From positions 1 through 64,000 of the forward strand of contig SKCR01035568.1 in assembly GCA_019454045.1 (NCBI GenBank): a DNA stretch of 64,000 nucleotides. Reading direction: 5' to 3'. Source of the stretch: Zanthoxylum bungeanum (Eukaryota > Streptophyta > Magnoliopsida > Sapindales > Rutaceae). The stretch's first letter is position 1. Every line of letters begins with the position of its first letter. A program made the position numbers and the translations under genes. Below, in pieces: positions 8,509-21,415 of the stretch. Under the pieces are notes generated by a model. That model did not search any database, was not told the DNA's origin, and saw only the letters and a program-made list of their open reading frames with translations.

Positions 8509-10143
8509 ATCTCCCACTTGCACTAGAGTCAATCTCTATGATATTTTACACCAAACAATTCAACATGCCTATCATGCTTTTGTTGGGTTAGTGTTTTAGT
8601 AAGAAAATCTGTTAAGTTCTCTTCAGTAGTAATCTTCTCTATTTTCATATCACCTCTTTGGATTATCTCTCTAATAAGATGATATCGTCGAAGAATGTGG
8701 TTAGTTTTCTGATGAGACCTTGGTTCTTTAGCCTGTGCTATGGCTCCGGTGTTGTCACAATATATTACAATCGCATTGTTACTGTTAGGAACAACATTTA
8801 AGTCTGTGATGAATTTCTTTATCCAAATTGTTTCTTTAGCTGCTTCTGAAGAGGCTATTTACTCGGCTTCCGTTGCTGAGTCTATCGTAATAGTTTGTTT
8901 AGAACTCTTCCAACTTACTGCACCTCCAAACATAGTAAACAAGTGTCCAGACTGTGATTTGCTATCATCTTTATCAGACTGAAAGCTAGCATCACAATAG
9001 CCCAATACTTTGAGCTCGGAACATCCTCCATAAATTAAGAACACATCATTGGTCCTTCTTAAGTACTTAAGGATTGTCTTTACAGCTATCCAATGATCTT
9101 CTATGGGATTAACCTGATATCTGCTCATAAAACTTAGAGCGTAAGATACAAAAGGTCTCGTACATAACATAACGTACATGATTGATCCTATAGCAGAAGC
9201 ATATGTGATTTGTTTCATGCGCTCAACCTCTTCAAAATATTTAGGGCACATCTTCTTAGAGAGATAGATTCCACGTCTCATAGGCAAGTAGCCTCTTTTA
9301 GAATCTTCCATCTGAAACCATTTAAGAACCTTGTCTATGTACGTGGATTGTGAGAGGCCAAGCAACCTTTTAGATCCATCTCTATAGATCTTAATTCCTA
9401 GAATATAGGTTGCTTCTCCCAAATATTTCAAGGAGAATTTCTTAAATAACCATAGTTTGACTAATTGGAGCATTGGAATGTCATTTCCTATTATTAATAT
9501 GTCATCCACATATAATATTAGGAATACGACTGCGCTCCCACTAACATTCTTGTATACACAAGGTTCATCTTCATTTTTGATAAAATCAAACTCTTTGATT
9601 GTCTCATCAAAAAAAAAAATTCCCAACTCCGAGATGCTTACTTTAATCCATAAATGGATTGTTGTAGTTTACATATCTTGTTTATGTTTCCTTTAGAAAT
9701 GAAACCTTCAGGTTGTGTCATATACACATCCTCTACGAGGTTTTCATTCAGGAATGCATTTTTGACATCCATCTGCCAAATCTCATAATCAGGTATGCTC
9801 ATATTACAAGAAAAATCCTAATAGACTTTAACATGGCAACTGGCGAAAAAGTTTCATCATAATCAATTCCTTGAATTTGTTTGTAACATTTTGCCAACAA
9901 CATAGCCTTGTAGGTTTGAACTTTATCTTCTGCATTTGTCTTTCTTTTAAAAACCTATTTGCACCCAATGAGGGTTATCCCTTCAAGTGCATCCACCAAG
10001 TTCCAAACTTGGATAGTATGCATTGAATCCATTTCATACTTCATAACTTCAAGCCATTTAGAAGAGTCAATGTCAGACATTGCCTCTATATAACTAGTAT
10101 GATCATCATTCTCAGCGATAAATACATTATGTTTACCTTCCAT
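8509..10143 (-). pseudogene. Copia reverse transcriptase and RNase H, broken
   Basis: Read on the minus strand. The RT N-terminal part is at 10143-9955 (SSKWLEVMKYEMDSMHTIQV). After a broken stretch with the ETFSPVAM-like region near 9870-9850, the long frame 9626-8859 holds the catalytic box LYVDDILIIGND, then YLGEATYILGIKIYRD and the RNase H blocks GYCDASFQSDKDDSKSQSGH and SWKSSKQ. It stops after SATEAE; the remaining RNase H (YCDNTGAIA, FLTK) is readable down to about 8530. The catalytic YVDD is intact but the frame is interrupted at several points. Confidence 0.9.
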
Positions 10144-11481
10144 GAGAGATCTATATCTTCTTGGCTCATGTTGTATTCTACTAGACTTTTGGAGTTCTTG
10201 AACTTGTGGTTGTTCATCGCCAATATTTTGCGAGTTGAAGGTAATTCAATGTCATTTGATGGTTCTGGGACTTCATCAAGTTCCAGTCTACTCCCACTAT
10301 CTTTTCTTAGAAGAAACTTTTTCTCTAGAAAAATAGTTTCCGTGAAACAAACACATTTTTTTCACTTGGATCGTAGAAGTAGTATCCCCTTGTTTCTTTT
10401 GGATACCCCACAAATTTACATTTAATTTACCTTGCTTCCAGCTTGTCAGCATGCGATTGCTTCACATAAGCTTCACAACCCCAAACTTTTATAGAGTTGA
10501 GATTGGGTCATTTTCCATGCCATATCATATATGGTGTTTTGCTAACAGAATTAGAATGAACATTATTTAGAAGGTAAGCAGCAGTTTTTAATGCTAGTCC
10601 CCAGAACGATGTTGGAAGATCTGTGCTAGACATCATTGATCGTACTATGTCTAACAAGGTCTGATTTCTCCTTTCCGAAACACTATTGTGTTGAGGTGTC
10701 CCTGAAGGAGTCTATTGTGAAATGATGCCATGTTCCTTAAGATAGTCTTGAAACTCGTAGCTCAAGTATTCTCCATCTCGATCAGATTGGAGTGTCTTAA
10801 TGCTTTTGTTAGTTTGTTTCTCTACTTCGTTTCTGAATTCTTTGAACTTTCAAATGATTCAGACTTATACTTTATTAAGTATACGTAACCAAAATGTGAA
10901 TAATCATAAGTAAAGGTTATGAAGTATGAGTAACCACCCTTTGTTTGAATCGATATAGGGCCACATACAACGGTATCTACTAGCTCTAGTAATTCGGTTG
11001 CACGTAGTCCCTTTCCAGTAAAGGGCAATTTGGTTATTTTACTAATTAAACAAGATTCACAGGTCGCATATAATTTATAATCAAAGGGGTTCAAGTAACC
11101 CTCTTTATGCATTTTTGTAAGTCATGTTTCATTGATATGACCAAGTCTACAATGCCAAATGTATGATTCTTTTAAACTATCTTATTTATTTATATTGAGG
11201 ATAATGTTATTTGATTCCAGAACATACAATCCATTGCTTAAATATCCAATACCATATGAGATATCATCATATAAAAATGAACAATAATTGTTATATATTA
11301 TAAAATTAAAACCTTCATTGTCCAAACAAGATACATAAATAATATTTCTGCTAAGTACTGGAACATAAAAATAATTTTCTAATTCTAGAACTAATCCACT
11401 TAGTAATGATAAAAAATAAGTTCCTACAGCTAAAGCAGCAACTCTTGCTCAATTTCCCCCTCGTAGGTCCACTTCATCTCT
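10144..11481 (-). pseudogene. Copia integrase region, broken
   Basis: Minus strand. A GAG-pre-integrase block with HCRLGHINET lies near 11160-11125, followed by the frame 11112-10822 with CESCLISKITKLPF (zinc-binding Cys pair) and the core start DTVVCGPISIQTKGGYSYFI. In copia integrase the first catalytic Asp lies in the D-x-x-GP motif; here it reads DTVVCGP. Downstream the core is full of stops (10820-10160). Not functional. Confidence 0.82.
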
Positions 11482-12433
11482 TTAAAGTCTTCTATTCTTC
11501 TTGAGGCCCTGCATATTGTTACATATGTGAGAACCACAACCAGTATCCAATACCCAAGTAGAAAATTTACTATCATTAAGATTAACCTCAATCATAAATA
11601 TACCTGAAGTAGAAGCAATTGCTTGCTTGTTCTTCTTTTCCTCGAGGTATTTTGCACAGTTTCTCTTCCAATGCCCATCTTTTTCACAGAAGAAACATTT
11701 GCCATTGTCTTTCTTCTTAGTCACACCACCAGTGGGCTTTTGAGTGTTGGCCTTTTGGGCTTACCCTTTGAACCTTTCTTAGGGTGTTTCTTAAACTTTT
11801 TTAAACCACTCAGTAGCATCACAGAACCTTTATGTGATTTTATGTCTTTCTCAGCAAGTCTTAACATATTAAGCAATTCAGGAAGTGTAGCATCCAACTT
11901 GTTCATATGAAAATTCAAAATGAACTGAGAGAAAGACTCTGGCAGTGATTGCAATACAAGATCAATATATAAGTCATAGTCCATAATAAAACTAAGATCA
12001 GCTAATTTTTCAATATAGCTAATCATCTTCAGCATATGGTCATTAACTGAAGAACCATCTTTCATCATGGATCGAAACAGATCCTTAGATATATCATATC
12101 TTTCAGTGTGAGCGGATGCATCAAACAACTCCTTGAAATATGTTATGATTGTACTTGCATCCATAGACTCATGTTGCTTTTGTAATTCTGATGACATTGA
12201 GCCCAGGATCACACATACTGCATGCTCATCATCATCATAATGCTTCAACCAAGCATTATATTCCTCTTGTGTTGCATCTTCGGCAGGTTCTGGTGGAACA
12301 CTATGTTCCAAGACATAAACCTTATTCTCTTGCCTAAGAACAATTCTTAGGTTACGGTACCAGTCCGCGAAGTTAGGTCCAGTCAACTTATTAGCATCAA
12401 GTATGCTTCAGAGGGAAATATTATTACTCATGT
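11482..12433 (-). pseudogene. Copia gag and protease, nearly open
   Basis: Minus strand. The likely start is ATG at 12433 (MSNNISL), with a TGA after 7 codons. The frame is then open from 12386 to 11721 and carries a UBN2-type copia gag (NFADWYRNLRIVLRQENKVY). One shift leads to 11724-11482, with the zinc knuckle CFFCEKDGHWKRNC (CX2CX4HX4C) and the aspartic protease site WVLDTGCGSHIC. The order gag-knuckle-protease is standard for copia. Two lesions only, so this is the best preserved part of the element. Confidence 0.88.
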
Positions 12434-13913
12434 TTTGTTTGGAAATTTATATGAAGAATAGAGAATTTTGATTAGTTTTATTGCATTGATATAAACCATA
12501 AGATGTTTGGACTATTAATCTAATGGTTACTCCCACTATTTTATTTGAATTTTTGTCATCCCTCTTAATGACAAAATTATTGTGGGCTATGGTCCAATTT
12601 CACTTAAAATAAAATGACAACGAGGGTTAATCATTTTATTTAAGTTCAATTGGGTATGTATTTGTTACCAATTACATCTCATGTAACTCATAGATTTGTT
12701 AAGTTAATAACTCATGTCATGACAACTCTTGTCATCATATCTTATATGAACTTTAACATTTGCCTCCAAAATAAATGATCATGACGAGGGCCAACTCATC
12801 AAGTATTTTGGTTAAGTCAAACCATTATTTATAGTCTAAACATATTCGATGTTAAACTTGATCTTGGCGAAGGCCAAGAAATCAAGAATAACAAAGAGTT
12901 CTGGTTTTGATTATAATAATGGAAGGCAATGTTATAGACTTAAATTATTCGGAAGGATTTTGGTTTTAATTTATTTTAAACGTTAGAATAAAGCATTTTG
13001 AATCAAAGAATTCACCAATTAGGTTCCCAGAAGAGTGGAGGGGTCACAGCGGTCCCACTTAAAACCCAAACTTCTTAGGCTTTATCGCCATTTTGACAGA
13101 ACCAGCTAGACATGCATTATTCAAACAAGCATCTAAATTCCAAGTCTATTTAAATTAGATCTTTTATTTATACATTTAATGTATTTTAGTTAATCACAAT
13201 TTATTTAAAATATTGATAATATTTTATTATCCAATCTTATTGGATAAATATATGATATTATTTTATTATGTTTAATTATTTATGGGACTTAAAATATTTT
13301 ATCCTAATCTTATTAGAATATAATTTTAATCTCATTAAAATTATAAAACTAGAATCATTGTTCTAATAGGAAATAATTTCCTTTATTTAAGATTAAATGT
13401 ATCCTATTTAAATTTGAATTCTAGATTTTTAATCTAATTAGAAATCATTTAAATTTAATTTGTATCCTAATCTTATTAGGTTACTAAATTTATTTTAGAG
13501 ATAAATTCATAATCCAATTAGAATTTTATTTCTTAATAAATTTTAATTATATTAGGATACATTAATTGAAATAAAATTAAATTTTAATATAAATCAAATT
13601 TTTTTAAATTTCAAATTTTTTTTTTATAAAAAAACTATTTTTTCTCGGTTGCTGACGTCAACATTCTGTGCGCTGATGTCAGCATCCCTATATACTGTTT
13701 ACGACGTCAACATGACATCGCGCTGGCATCAGCGCATGATGTCACGCTGATGTCATGCATGTAGCAGTAGCAGAAATTTAATTTTACATATCTGATTTAA
13801 TTCTCAATTAAATCAAATTTCAATTAATCTCAAATTAATCATGCCCCATAAATTTAAACATAATCTTAACAGTATACATAAAATCATATGAAAAGCATGA
13901 AAATTAATTTAGG
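12434..13913 (-). other. Copia 5' untranslated leader, no gene
   Basis: About 1.5 kb between the primer-binding site and gag. It is strongly A/T-rich, with repeats of TAATCTTATTxGG-type words (13290-13560) and a patch of GATGTCA/GACGTCA words at 13650-13760. No open frame of note and no RNA gene seen. Confidence 0.5.
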
Positions 13914-13926
13914 CTCATGATACCAT
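13914..13926 (-). other. Primer-binding site of the copia element (initiator Met tRNA)
   Basis: The plus strand reads GCTCATGATACCA, that is TGGTATCATGAGC on the element strand, one base longer than the standard TGGTATCAGAGC complementary to initiator Met tRNA. It sits directly inside the 5' LTR, as expected. Confidence 0.7.
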
Positions 13927-15809
13927 TGTTGGAAATCTAGCATACGATATGCGGCGGAAAATTAAAAATTTCAATTTTAAACATAAATTTCCAATACAAG
14001 ATCATAATTAATTTCCATGCTTCATGATAATATTTATTTATGAAACATAAATAAAAACGTACCTTAAACATTTAAGTAATCATCGTACCGTTCCTCATAA
14101 ATTTCTCAGAGCCACCCATAAGTTTGGCCTCCAACGGTATCCACACAAAGCAGATAGTTAAAGATTTTGGATTTCTCAAATCCAAGATTATGTGAGTATC
14201 TTTTCTTTAGTGCTAGCTTAAGAAAATATATTTATTTTAGGGTTTATGGAATTTTGGGAGTATATGAAATTCTGCTTAAAGAAAACTCAATTTTTTTTTT
14301 TTTTTTTATTTCTTCTTGCTTCTCACGTGAACAACTCAATTTTTCTCACAAATTGCAAAAGTCTCTCACAAAAGTGAGTCACGTTAATGGCAAGCTAGAA
14401 GAGGTTTTTATAGCTTTTGATTTTGAGTTGTTTTAATTTCAATCAAATTAGAATTAATAGGATAAAGATATAATCCTATTAAAATAGGAATTTTAATCCA
14501 TCCTAAATAAACAACCATTATCCTTATTTTATTTAATTAAATAACATAATCAAATTATGATATTATAAATCTGAAATTATAATTTAATACAAATACTTTG
14601 ATAAATTATATTTCAGCCACTATACTTTTGGAAATTATAAAATGACCCCTACAATTTTAGAAATGATAAAATAGCCCATAATTTCCTGATTTGCACTTTG
14701 GCCCTAAAATTTCCAAAATTCTATTTTTATCCATAATTTCTAAACTTAAGGATTTACCTGAAAGTTTTAAAAACATAACATTTAAGTCCTAAAACTTAAA
14801 TCTACATAATTTATCATTAACTCAATATTTTAAAGTGTGAGACCCATTAGGTTCTTTCTTATGTTGGCAATTGAGATAGTTATAGACTTCATAAGTCTAG
14901 ATAAATTAATTTAAATTAATTTATCCTTAATTAAAAAAGAATGCTAACTTTAGTGAAACCTATTCCGTATACAATTACCCTATGATTCAATCCTTTCGCC
15001 TTATACATATCCCGCCAATGATTCTAGAGTATGAAAAATGTATACTCTATTAAATCATGGCTATTAGAACATTGACTTAAGCTGATAATATATATATATA
15101 TATATATATAGGAATTTTCTGAAACTCCTTTCAAAACTCGCCATGATCATGGACTTATATTATCACTTATGTCAAATCGCGCCTCTTGGAATATCGACTC
15201 TATGTTATCCAGAGCGGCGAATCCTTTATTGATCACTCACTATCTTCGTACGTTTTTCATATTACCCAATCATTACCCTATGTGCAATCTCGCTATGGAC
15301 TACGGAGGTGTAATGTCAAAGTATATATGATCCACATACAAGATACCATGGAGACCTCAAGTCTAAGGATCATTCATACTATTGTTACAAAGAGAAATCC
15401 CATAGACATGTGGATAACACTCCATATGGGTTCTCAAGCGGGTCAATTCGATGTACTTGTTCTCCAACAAGCATCCATATGTTAGACTAAGTGAACACCT
15501 TCACTAGTAGCTTATGAGATCAATTACCTTCCTTCGACAAAGAAGCAGACATAACATATGCCGATTTAAACTGGATCTATCAATGTCCTCTGTTGATAAT
15601 CCTACGATCGAGAACATTTAAGAATGATTGGATCTCATAAATTTAACTTAATTTCTTTTCTTTAATCGTCATTCTAAGGACTTTATTTTACAAGTATTCA
15701 AAATTTATTGTGGACAATACTTTTAAATAAACTGCCAAATGTAATTAATCAATGCAATAATATAAAATAACATATTTGTCCCTATTAGATCTAGAGCGTA
15801 TAACCAACA
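13927..15809 (-). repeat. Copia 5' LTR (1883 bp)
   Basis: Bounded by TGTTGGAAATCT (left) and ATAACCAACA (right) on the plus strand, giving TGTTGG...CCAACA inverted ends. The right 673 bp match the truncated left LTR. It contains a (TA)n run at 15088-15110. The bases after it, GCTCT (15810-15814), would be one target duplication; its partner lies outside the window. Confidence 0.85.
15088..15110. repeat. (TA)n microsatellite
   Basis: About 11 TA units inside the copia 5' LTR. The corresponding site is absent from the truncated left LTR. Confidence 0.9.
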
Positions 15810-16890
15810 GCTCTTCGCCTCGGGTCTGATCATGTGGGAGTCGCGACGCTCAACCCTTGGCATTGAAACACGAACATGAAATACTCCATGTTTCAGTCTG
15901 TTCGTATGAGCGTCGTGACGTGCTAAACCTAGAGTCACGACGCGCAACCAGATTAGTTTCATCTCATTTCAATTTCACCCTAAGATGTTAGAGGACACCC
16001 TAAGGGTTTCGTATCGGCATATATACACACATTATGTCATGTTACAAGCATCATTCATGATTTATGTACTAATTAAGTTTATCGATAATAGATTATCGGT
16101 AGGAACCCCAAGTTCTTCAACGAAGTGAAGTAGTGCCAGCCAAATTCCAAATCAGTAAGTGGATATTTCTTTTCAAGTTGATATTACTTATTTGATTTTG
16201 ATTTGAGATTTACTTTCAAGCGCTTTAGAGCGTTAACCAAGTTGATTTCCAGTTATTTATTATATGAGAATGTTTTGAAAAGTTTTGAGTTTAAAAGCTT
16301 GATTTCAGTGATTTTGGGAGGCGTGTGGGAAAAACCCACCTCAGATGTAACTTAGAATTGACGGATCCGGTAACATGTGCATATATAGATTCAGGATTAG
16401 GGGGATGACGATACGTAACTCCCATAGATCCTAGTTCAGGACTAGGGATGACAGATGCCAATAAATCATACTTTCAGGGTCATGATGGTGGCATTGATTA
16501 GCACTTCTGGCTCTAGTTCAGTGGCATGGGAAATGACGATACGTAACACCCCAAGATATTAGTTAGGGGTATGAGGGGACGGCGATACGTAACGTCCCTA
16601 TGCGTCAGGTTTTCTACAGATTCTTAGATATATGATTTTCAGATACATCAGTTTTATGAACGAGTTTCAGAAAAAAATGTTTTATGAAAGAGTTTTTGGA
16701 AGAATCCAGTTTTACATAAAATCTCAGAGTTTAACAGAAAGGAAGGATTTCCAGAAAAGTTTTGTAGAAGAGGATTTGGCTTCAAACGAAAGAGTGTTTT
16801 CAGAAAAGAGTAGTTTTCCTGTAGAACAAGATGATTTTGTTTTCAGCAGATAAATATTTTATAAAGTATCATAGTTTCCGTTTTAAAACT
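15810..16890 (+). repeat. LTR-like sequence of unassigned gypsy type, left piece
   Basis: No gene. It begins with GC-rich words (GTCGCGACGC near 15841, GTCGTGACG near 15912, GTCACGACGC near 15933). From about 16390 it has three copies of the word GACGATACGTAAC or GGCGATACGTAAC (16406, 16534, 16581). This looks like the body of an old LTR. It is interrupted at 16890 by element 2 and continues at 21416. I could not define both ends. Confidence 0.35.
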
Positions 16891-18179
16891 TGAGATGCTA
16901 AAAAAATGGTTCTTTACTCCCAAGTATAAGAGTGTCGAAGTAATAAAATAACCCGGTAAGTACGGGATCGATTCACATGGAATAAACTTAGTAAAATAAA
17001 TAACAATTTGAGTAAAAATAAAAAAAACTCGATTTGTTTGAAGTGATTAATTGGAGAATTTTAAATTGGATTTCAACAATAAAATAAAATGCTGGGGCTA
17101 TGGGGTCCACTTTTAATATTTCAAATTTAGAAATCTTACTTGTTATAATATATAAATTATCATTATTACCCAATTAATTTATTTCACGAATTAATTATAC
17201 CAAAATATTTAAAACCAGCCATGAAGGCGGTGATAGCTTTTGTCTATAACAAGTCCAATTAGGTACTCAATTTTGGTAAATAAATAAAACCAACCATATA
17301 GGTGGTAACAAAGTTTGTCAATAATTAATCCAGATTTAAATTAAATATTAATTATTAGATTATAATTTATATATTATAATATAAATAAGATTAATCTAAA
17401 TTTTCATATTAAAAGCTTCACCCTTTACCCAAGCAAAAAGAAATTAACTACTCATAATTTGAATAAAAACACACATAATTTTATTACTGAAAAAAAGAAA
17501 TTACATGAAAACGTTTAAAAAATAAAACACACAAGAGCTAAAACTTCATAAATTTTCAGAGAGAATTATGGAAATCCAGTCGGAGGAAAATGAGGTGCAT
17601 AACACCTCTATTTCAATTTGCAATTGCATCCACCAAATATGCCACCAAACATCATGTTTGGTGGGAGATGATGGAAATCCACTTTCGGTGGATTGCCATC
17701 ATAATATTTTTTATTTTTTATTTTTTTGATTTGACTTAACTAATTACATATAACATACTTTGGTTCTTTTATCCATTTCGACCTTGAAAACTTCATAATT
17801 ATAAAATCTTGTCAACAGAAAAGTTGTATATCTTTGAATCTTCTTTCATCTGGAACTAGAATCACTTCTATCCGATATCGGAGTAAAAAGTTATGGCCAA
17901 AATAAAACATTTACGTAGGGTTGGAATTTCTGAATTTGTACACTATTAGAATGCCCTGTCAAGTTTTTGATCCAAAATCTAAATGTCATGTCCAATTTTC
18001 TAGTTATGCATCCAAAGTATTATTTCACCTAATAAGAAATAAAAATCACAATAAAAATATATAAAACATAAATTTAATTATTATTTTACAAATATGATAA
18101 ATTAAGGGGATTAATGAAACTACAAGTGTAAAATGATTAATTTTTCTTTTAATAAATGTGAACTTTTTAGTGTTCATCA
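16891..18179 (-). repeat. Element 2 3' LTR (1289 bp)
   Basis: Starts TGAGATGC and ends GTGTTCATCA on the plus strand. It is a close direct repeat of 20100-21415 (shared words TTCTTTACTCC, AATAAAATAACCCGG, ATCCGATATCG). It shares blocks such as CGGAGTAAAAAGTTATG with the solo LTR at 22014-24160. The element-side purine tract lies at 18180-18191. Confidence 0.85.
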
Positions 18180-20074
18180 CACCCCCTAACCAGCTTATTA
18201 CTAGTCCCTAGTAATTGAATAGAAAAATTTTAAAAAGAAAAATTCTTATCCAAATTAATAATTGTTTTCTTTCTTTCAAAATGATCAAATAAGTAAATTC
18301 TCATGTACTTTTTACCTTTATTCCATACACACATAAAATAAGATATTAATCAATTTTTGCGCCTAGAAGATGAGGAAGGCAGTTTCTGATTCAAGAAGCC
18401 ATCGATAGCCCAGCACTGGTTGCGATGAACTTCCCCGTTCTGACCTTTGCAAGTCACCATGCATACCTGTGAATATTATCCTGGAGTAGACTGCGTCGGC
18501 CTTTTGGTACAAAAAAGAGGATGTAGTCGGGGCACAGAAGAGTACGTCTTTCTATATGCCCAATAAAGGCTCTCTCCCCAAAGGGCCTCTCAAGAGAAGT
18601 TAGAGCGGTTGCACAAATATGAAATAGAATTTAATCACAGGTCTTGTTGAAAAGAGTGTAATATTTTTGTCCTAAAATTATATTAGAGTTCATACCTTTT
18701 GGCAATGAAAGTTTATTTATAAATATAATTTTTTTTTCTTTTTTTTTTTAATAATACATCTTCAATCCTTCTATTGAGCTTTGGGTCAGTGACTCCCAAA
18801 CTAGTTGGCTTTAGGGCACTAGGTGTTAAGACACCCTTACAAACTTAATTGCTCGGATCTCAGATGTTAAAAAGAAGAAGTGCATGATTTCCTTAAGCTT
18901 TCTCTTTAACCTTGTAATAAGCTTTGGGCTAGTGACTCACAGACCAGTTGTCTTTAGGGCACTAAGTGTTAAAATACCCCTACGGACTTAATTGCTCGAG
19001 TTAGAGAGGCTACGAAATCGAACTTATTCTTTTTTTTTTTACAAACTCAAGCTCTACCGTTTTACGCGAACGATCACTACTTGCTGAGGTAAGATGTCCG
19101 GTTACTAAGTAAAAGCGTGGTTAGTTTTTTTTTTTAAATAAAAATATAAATTCTACTGCCTTTAGGTGCTACCTCCAACAAACTAGAAAACTGAATATTA
19201 TAAAATTTTCACTTACAACCCGCGATCATATGTTACCGTGTATGTTGATAATATCTGTCAAATGAGCTTATGAAGATCAAATTTAATCAATATTATGGAG
19301 AATTCATAAATTTAAATGATTCAAAAAAGAAAAGAATAAAAATAACTTGTTACGAATTAAATTAAGATACGTCTGAGGAGCAAAAACTCCTTACACTGCC
19401 ATCTTCGAACAACAATTCCACTTGGTAGTCAAATAAAATTTATTGTTAGTTTGTGTGTAGTTTTTTTTTTGAAAACACAAAAGAAAATCAAAACAAAACC
19501 TTTTTTCACACAAAATAACAACAAAGTAAAAACAAAATAATAAAACTTTTTTTAACATAAAATAACAACACAAAAACGAAAATATTATTTTTAAAGAAAA
19601 TCACAACAATGAAACATAAAACAAAAACTATCTAGTCAATTATCCCATCCCCAACAAAATTGAGACATTGTCCCAAATGTCTGAATAAGAAGAAATAGAG
19701 TTTAGAAGACATCACTTGATTCGTGTTTTATTGAAAATTGAATCTACAACACTAATGCTAAGAATAAAGATTATAATTAAAAAAGATAAAAATAGTAAAT
19801 TGAAATGTAGTTGTGATTGTGGCTCACATCTTCCTCTGGTTTTACGTCAAGTAACGGCTTGAACGCCCTCTATGGGTCGAGGATATACTTCATATCCAAT
19901 TTTCTTATAAATCACTAAACAGGGTCTTTTAAAGTCAGATTTCCGAGACTATAATTTAGCAAAGTGTTGTTATTGTTGTTTTTTTAAAAGATAACAAAAA
20001 ATATAAAGATTTTTTAAAAAAAAACAAACAAAACAACACAAAAGTTAAATTATTACTCTGCCTATTAAATTTTA
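18180..20074 (-). other. Element 2 internal region, no coding domain
   Basis: Read on the minus strand, homology to element 1 starts at AGTCTCGGAAATCTGACTTT (19950 downward), right after a short leader beyond the primer-binding site. All of gag, pol and the 171-aa ORF are therefore missing. It keeps the hairpin (19663-19682) and the duplicated GTGCCCTAAAxCCAACT-type block (two copies, about 18775-18866 and 18916-19010), and lacks the LOG insert. Short open stretches here are chance. Confidence 0.75.
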
Positions 20075-20093
20075 TTACCCGGCAATGGCGCCA
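20075..20093 (-). other. Primer-binding site of element 2 (tRNA-Asp type)
   Basis: On the minus strand it reads TGGCGCCATTGCCGGGTAA, close to TGGCGCCGTTGCCGGGGA, the site used by Athila-type elements and complementary to tRNA-Asp. It lies six bases inside the 5' LTR. Confidence 0.75.
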
Positions 20094-20099
20094 AAAACT

Positions 20100-21415
20100 T
20101 GACACGCTCAAATAATAGTTCTTTACTCCTAGGTATAAGAGTATCGAAGTAATAAAATAACCCGGCAAGTCCGGGGTCAATCTACAGGGAATAGATTTAA
20201 TAAAATAAAATAACAATTTGAGTAAAAAAAAATTGATTTGTTTGAAGTGATTGGAGAATTTTAAATTGGACTGCAACAATAAAATAAAATGTTGGGGCTA
20301 TAGAATCCACTTTTAATATTTCAAATTTAGAAATATTACTTTTTATCATATATAAATTATCATTATCCAATTAATTTATTTAAGAAATTAATTATGCCAA
20401 AACATTTAAAACCAGCCATAAAGGCAGTGATAGCTTTTGTCTCTAACAAGTCCAATTAGGTACTCAATTATGTCAAATAAATAAAACCAATCATATAGAC
20501 GGTAAAAAAGTTTGTCAATAATTAATCCATATTTAAATTAAATATTAATCATTAGACTATAATTTAGGTATTATAATATTAATAATATTAATCTAAATTT
20601 TCATATTAAAAGGTCCACCCTTTACCACAGCAAAAAGAAATTAGCTACTCATAATTTGAATAAAAATACACAAAATTTTATTACTGGAAGAAAAAGAAAT
20701 TACAAGAAAGCTTTTAAAAAATAAAACACACAAGAACTGAAACTCCATAAATTTTCAAAGAGAATTGTGGAAATCAGGGCAGAGGAAAATGAGGTGCAAA
20801 GCACCTCAATTGCAAATTCAATTTGCAATTGCATCCACCAAACATGCCACCAAACATGCAAGCATGTTCGGTGGGAGACGATGCTGAAAGATGATGGAAA
20901 TCCACTTTCGGTGGATTGCCAACATAATATTATTATTATTTTTTATTTTTTTATTTTTTTTGATTTGACTTAACTAACTACATATAACACACTTTGGATA
21001 TTTCATTAATTTCGACCTTGAAAACTTCAGAATTAGAAAATCTTGTCAGCAGCAAAGTTGTACATCTTTGAATCTTCTTTCATCTGGAACTAGAATCACT
21101 TCAATCCGATATCGAAGTAAAACGTTATGGCAAAAATATGAAAATTACGCAGGGTTGGAATTTCTGAATTTGTACACTATTAGAACGCCCTGTCAAGTTT
21201 TTGGCCTCCAAAATCCAAATGTCATGTCCAATTTTCTAGTTATACATCTAAAGTAGTATTTCACCTACATAATAAATAAAAATCACAATAAAAATATATA
21301 AAACATAAATTTAATTATTATTTTACAAATATGCTAAATTAAGGGGATTAATGAAATTACAAGTGTAAAATGATTAATTTTCTTTTAATAAATTATCACT
21401 TTTTAGTGTTCATCA
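20100..21415 (-). repeat. Element 2 5' LTR (1316 bp)
   Basis: Starts TGACACGC and ends GTGTTCATCA on the plus strand. Direct repeat of 16891-18179 with scattered substitutions and small indels, so the insertion is not very recent. Confidence 0.85.

Larger units (their letters stand above)
7839..15809 (-). mobile_element. Ty1/copia retrotransposon, minus strand, left LTR truncated
   Basis: LTRs are at 7839-8508 (3' LTR, 670 bp left) and 13927-15809 (5' LTR, full, 1883 bp). Gag, protease, integrase, RT and RNase H run in that order on the minus strand between them, which is the copia order. A primer-binding site for initiator Met tRNA and a polypurine tract (AAGTGGGAGA on the minus strand) are present. 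The missing 1.2 kb of the left LTR is explained by insertion of element 1 at 7838/7839. Coding parts carry many stops and shifts. Confidence 0.9.
16891..21415 (-). mobile_element. Element 2: non-autonomous Athila-related element (4.5 kb)
   Basis: LTRs 16891-18179 and 20100-21415 are direct repeats that start TGATGAACAC on the minus strand and end with TCTCA/TGTCA. Inside are a purine tract, a tRNA-Asp-type primer-binding site and about 1.9 kb without gag or pol. The internal part matches the 3' cargo region of element 1 (from 3352 on) in reverse orientation. Flanks AAACT (16886-16890) and AAACG (21416-21420) are a target duplication with one mismatch. It would depend on an autonomous relative for movement. 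Confidence 0.85.

Noticed and set aside
20075..20093. tRNA-like sequence near LTRs
   Set aside because: Only 12-19 bases complementary to tRNA 3' ends; these are primer-binding sites, not tRNA genes.
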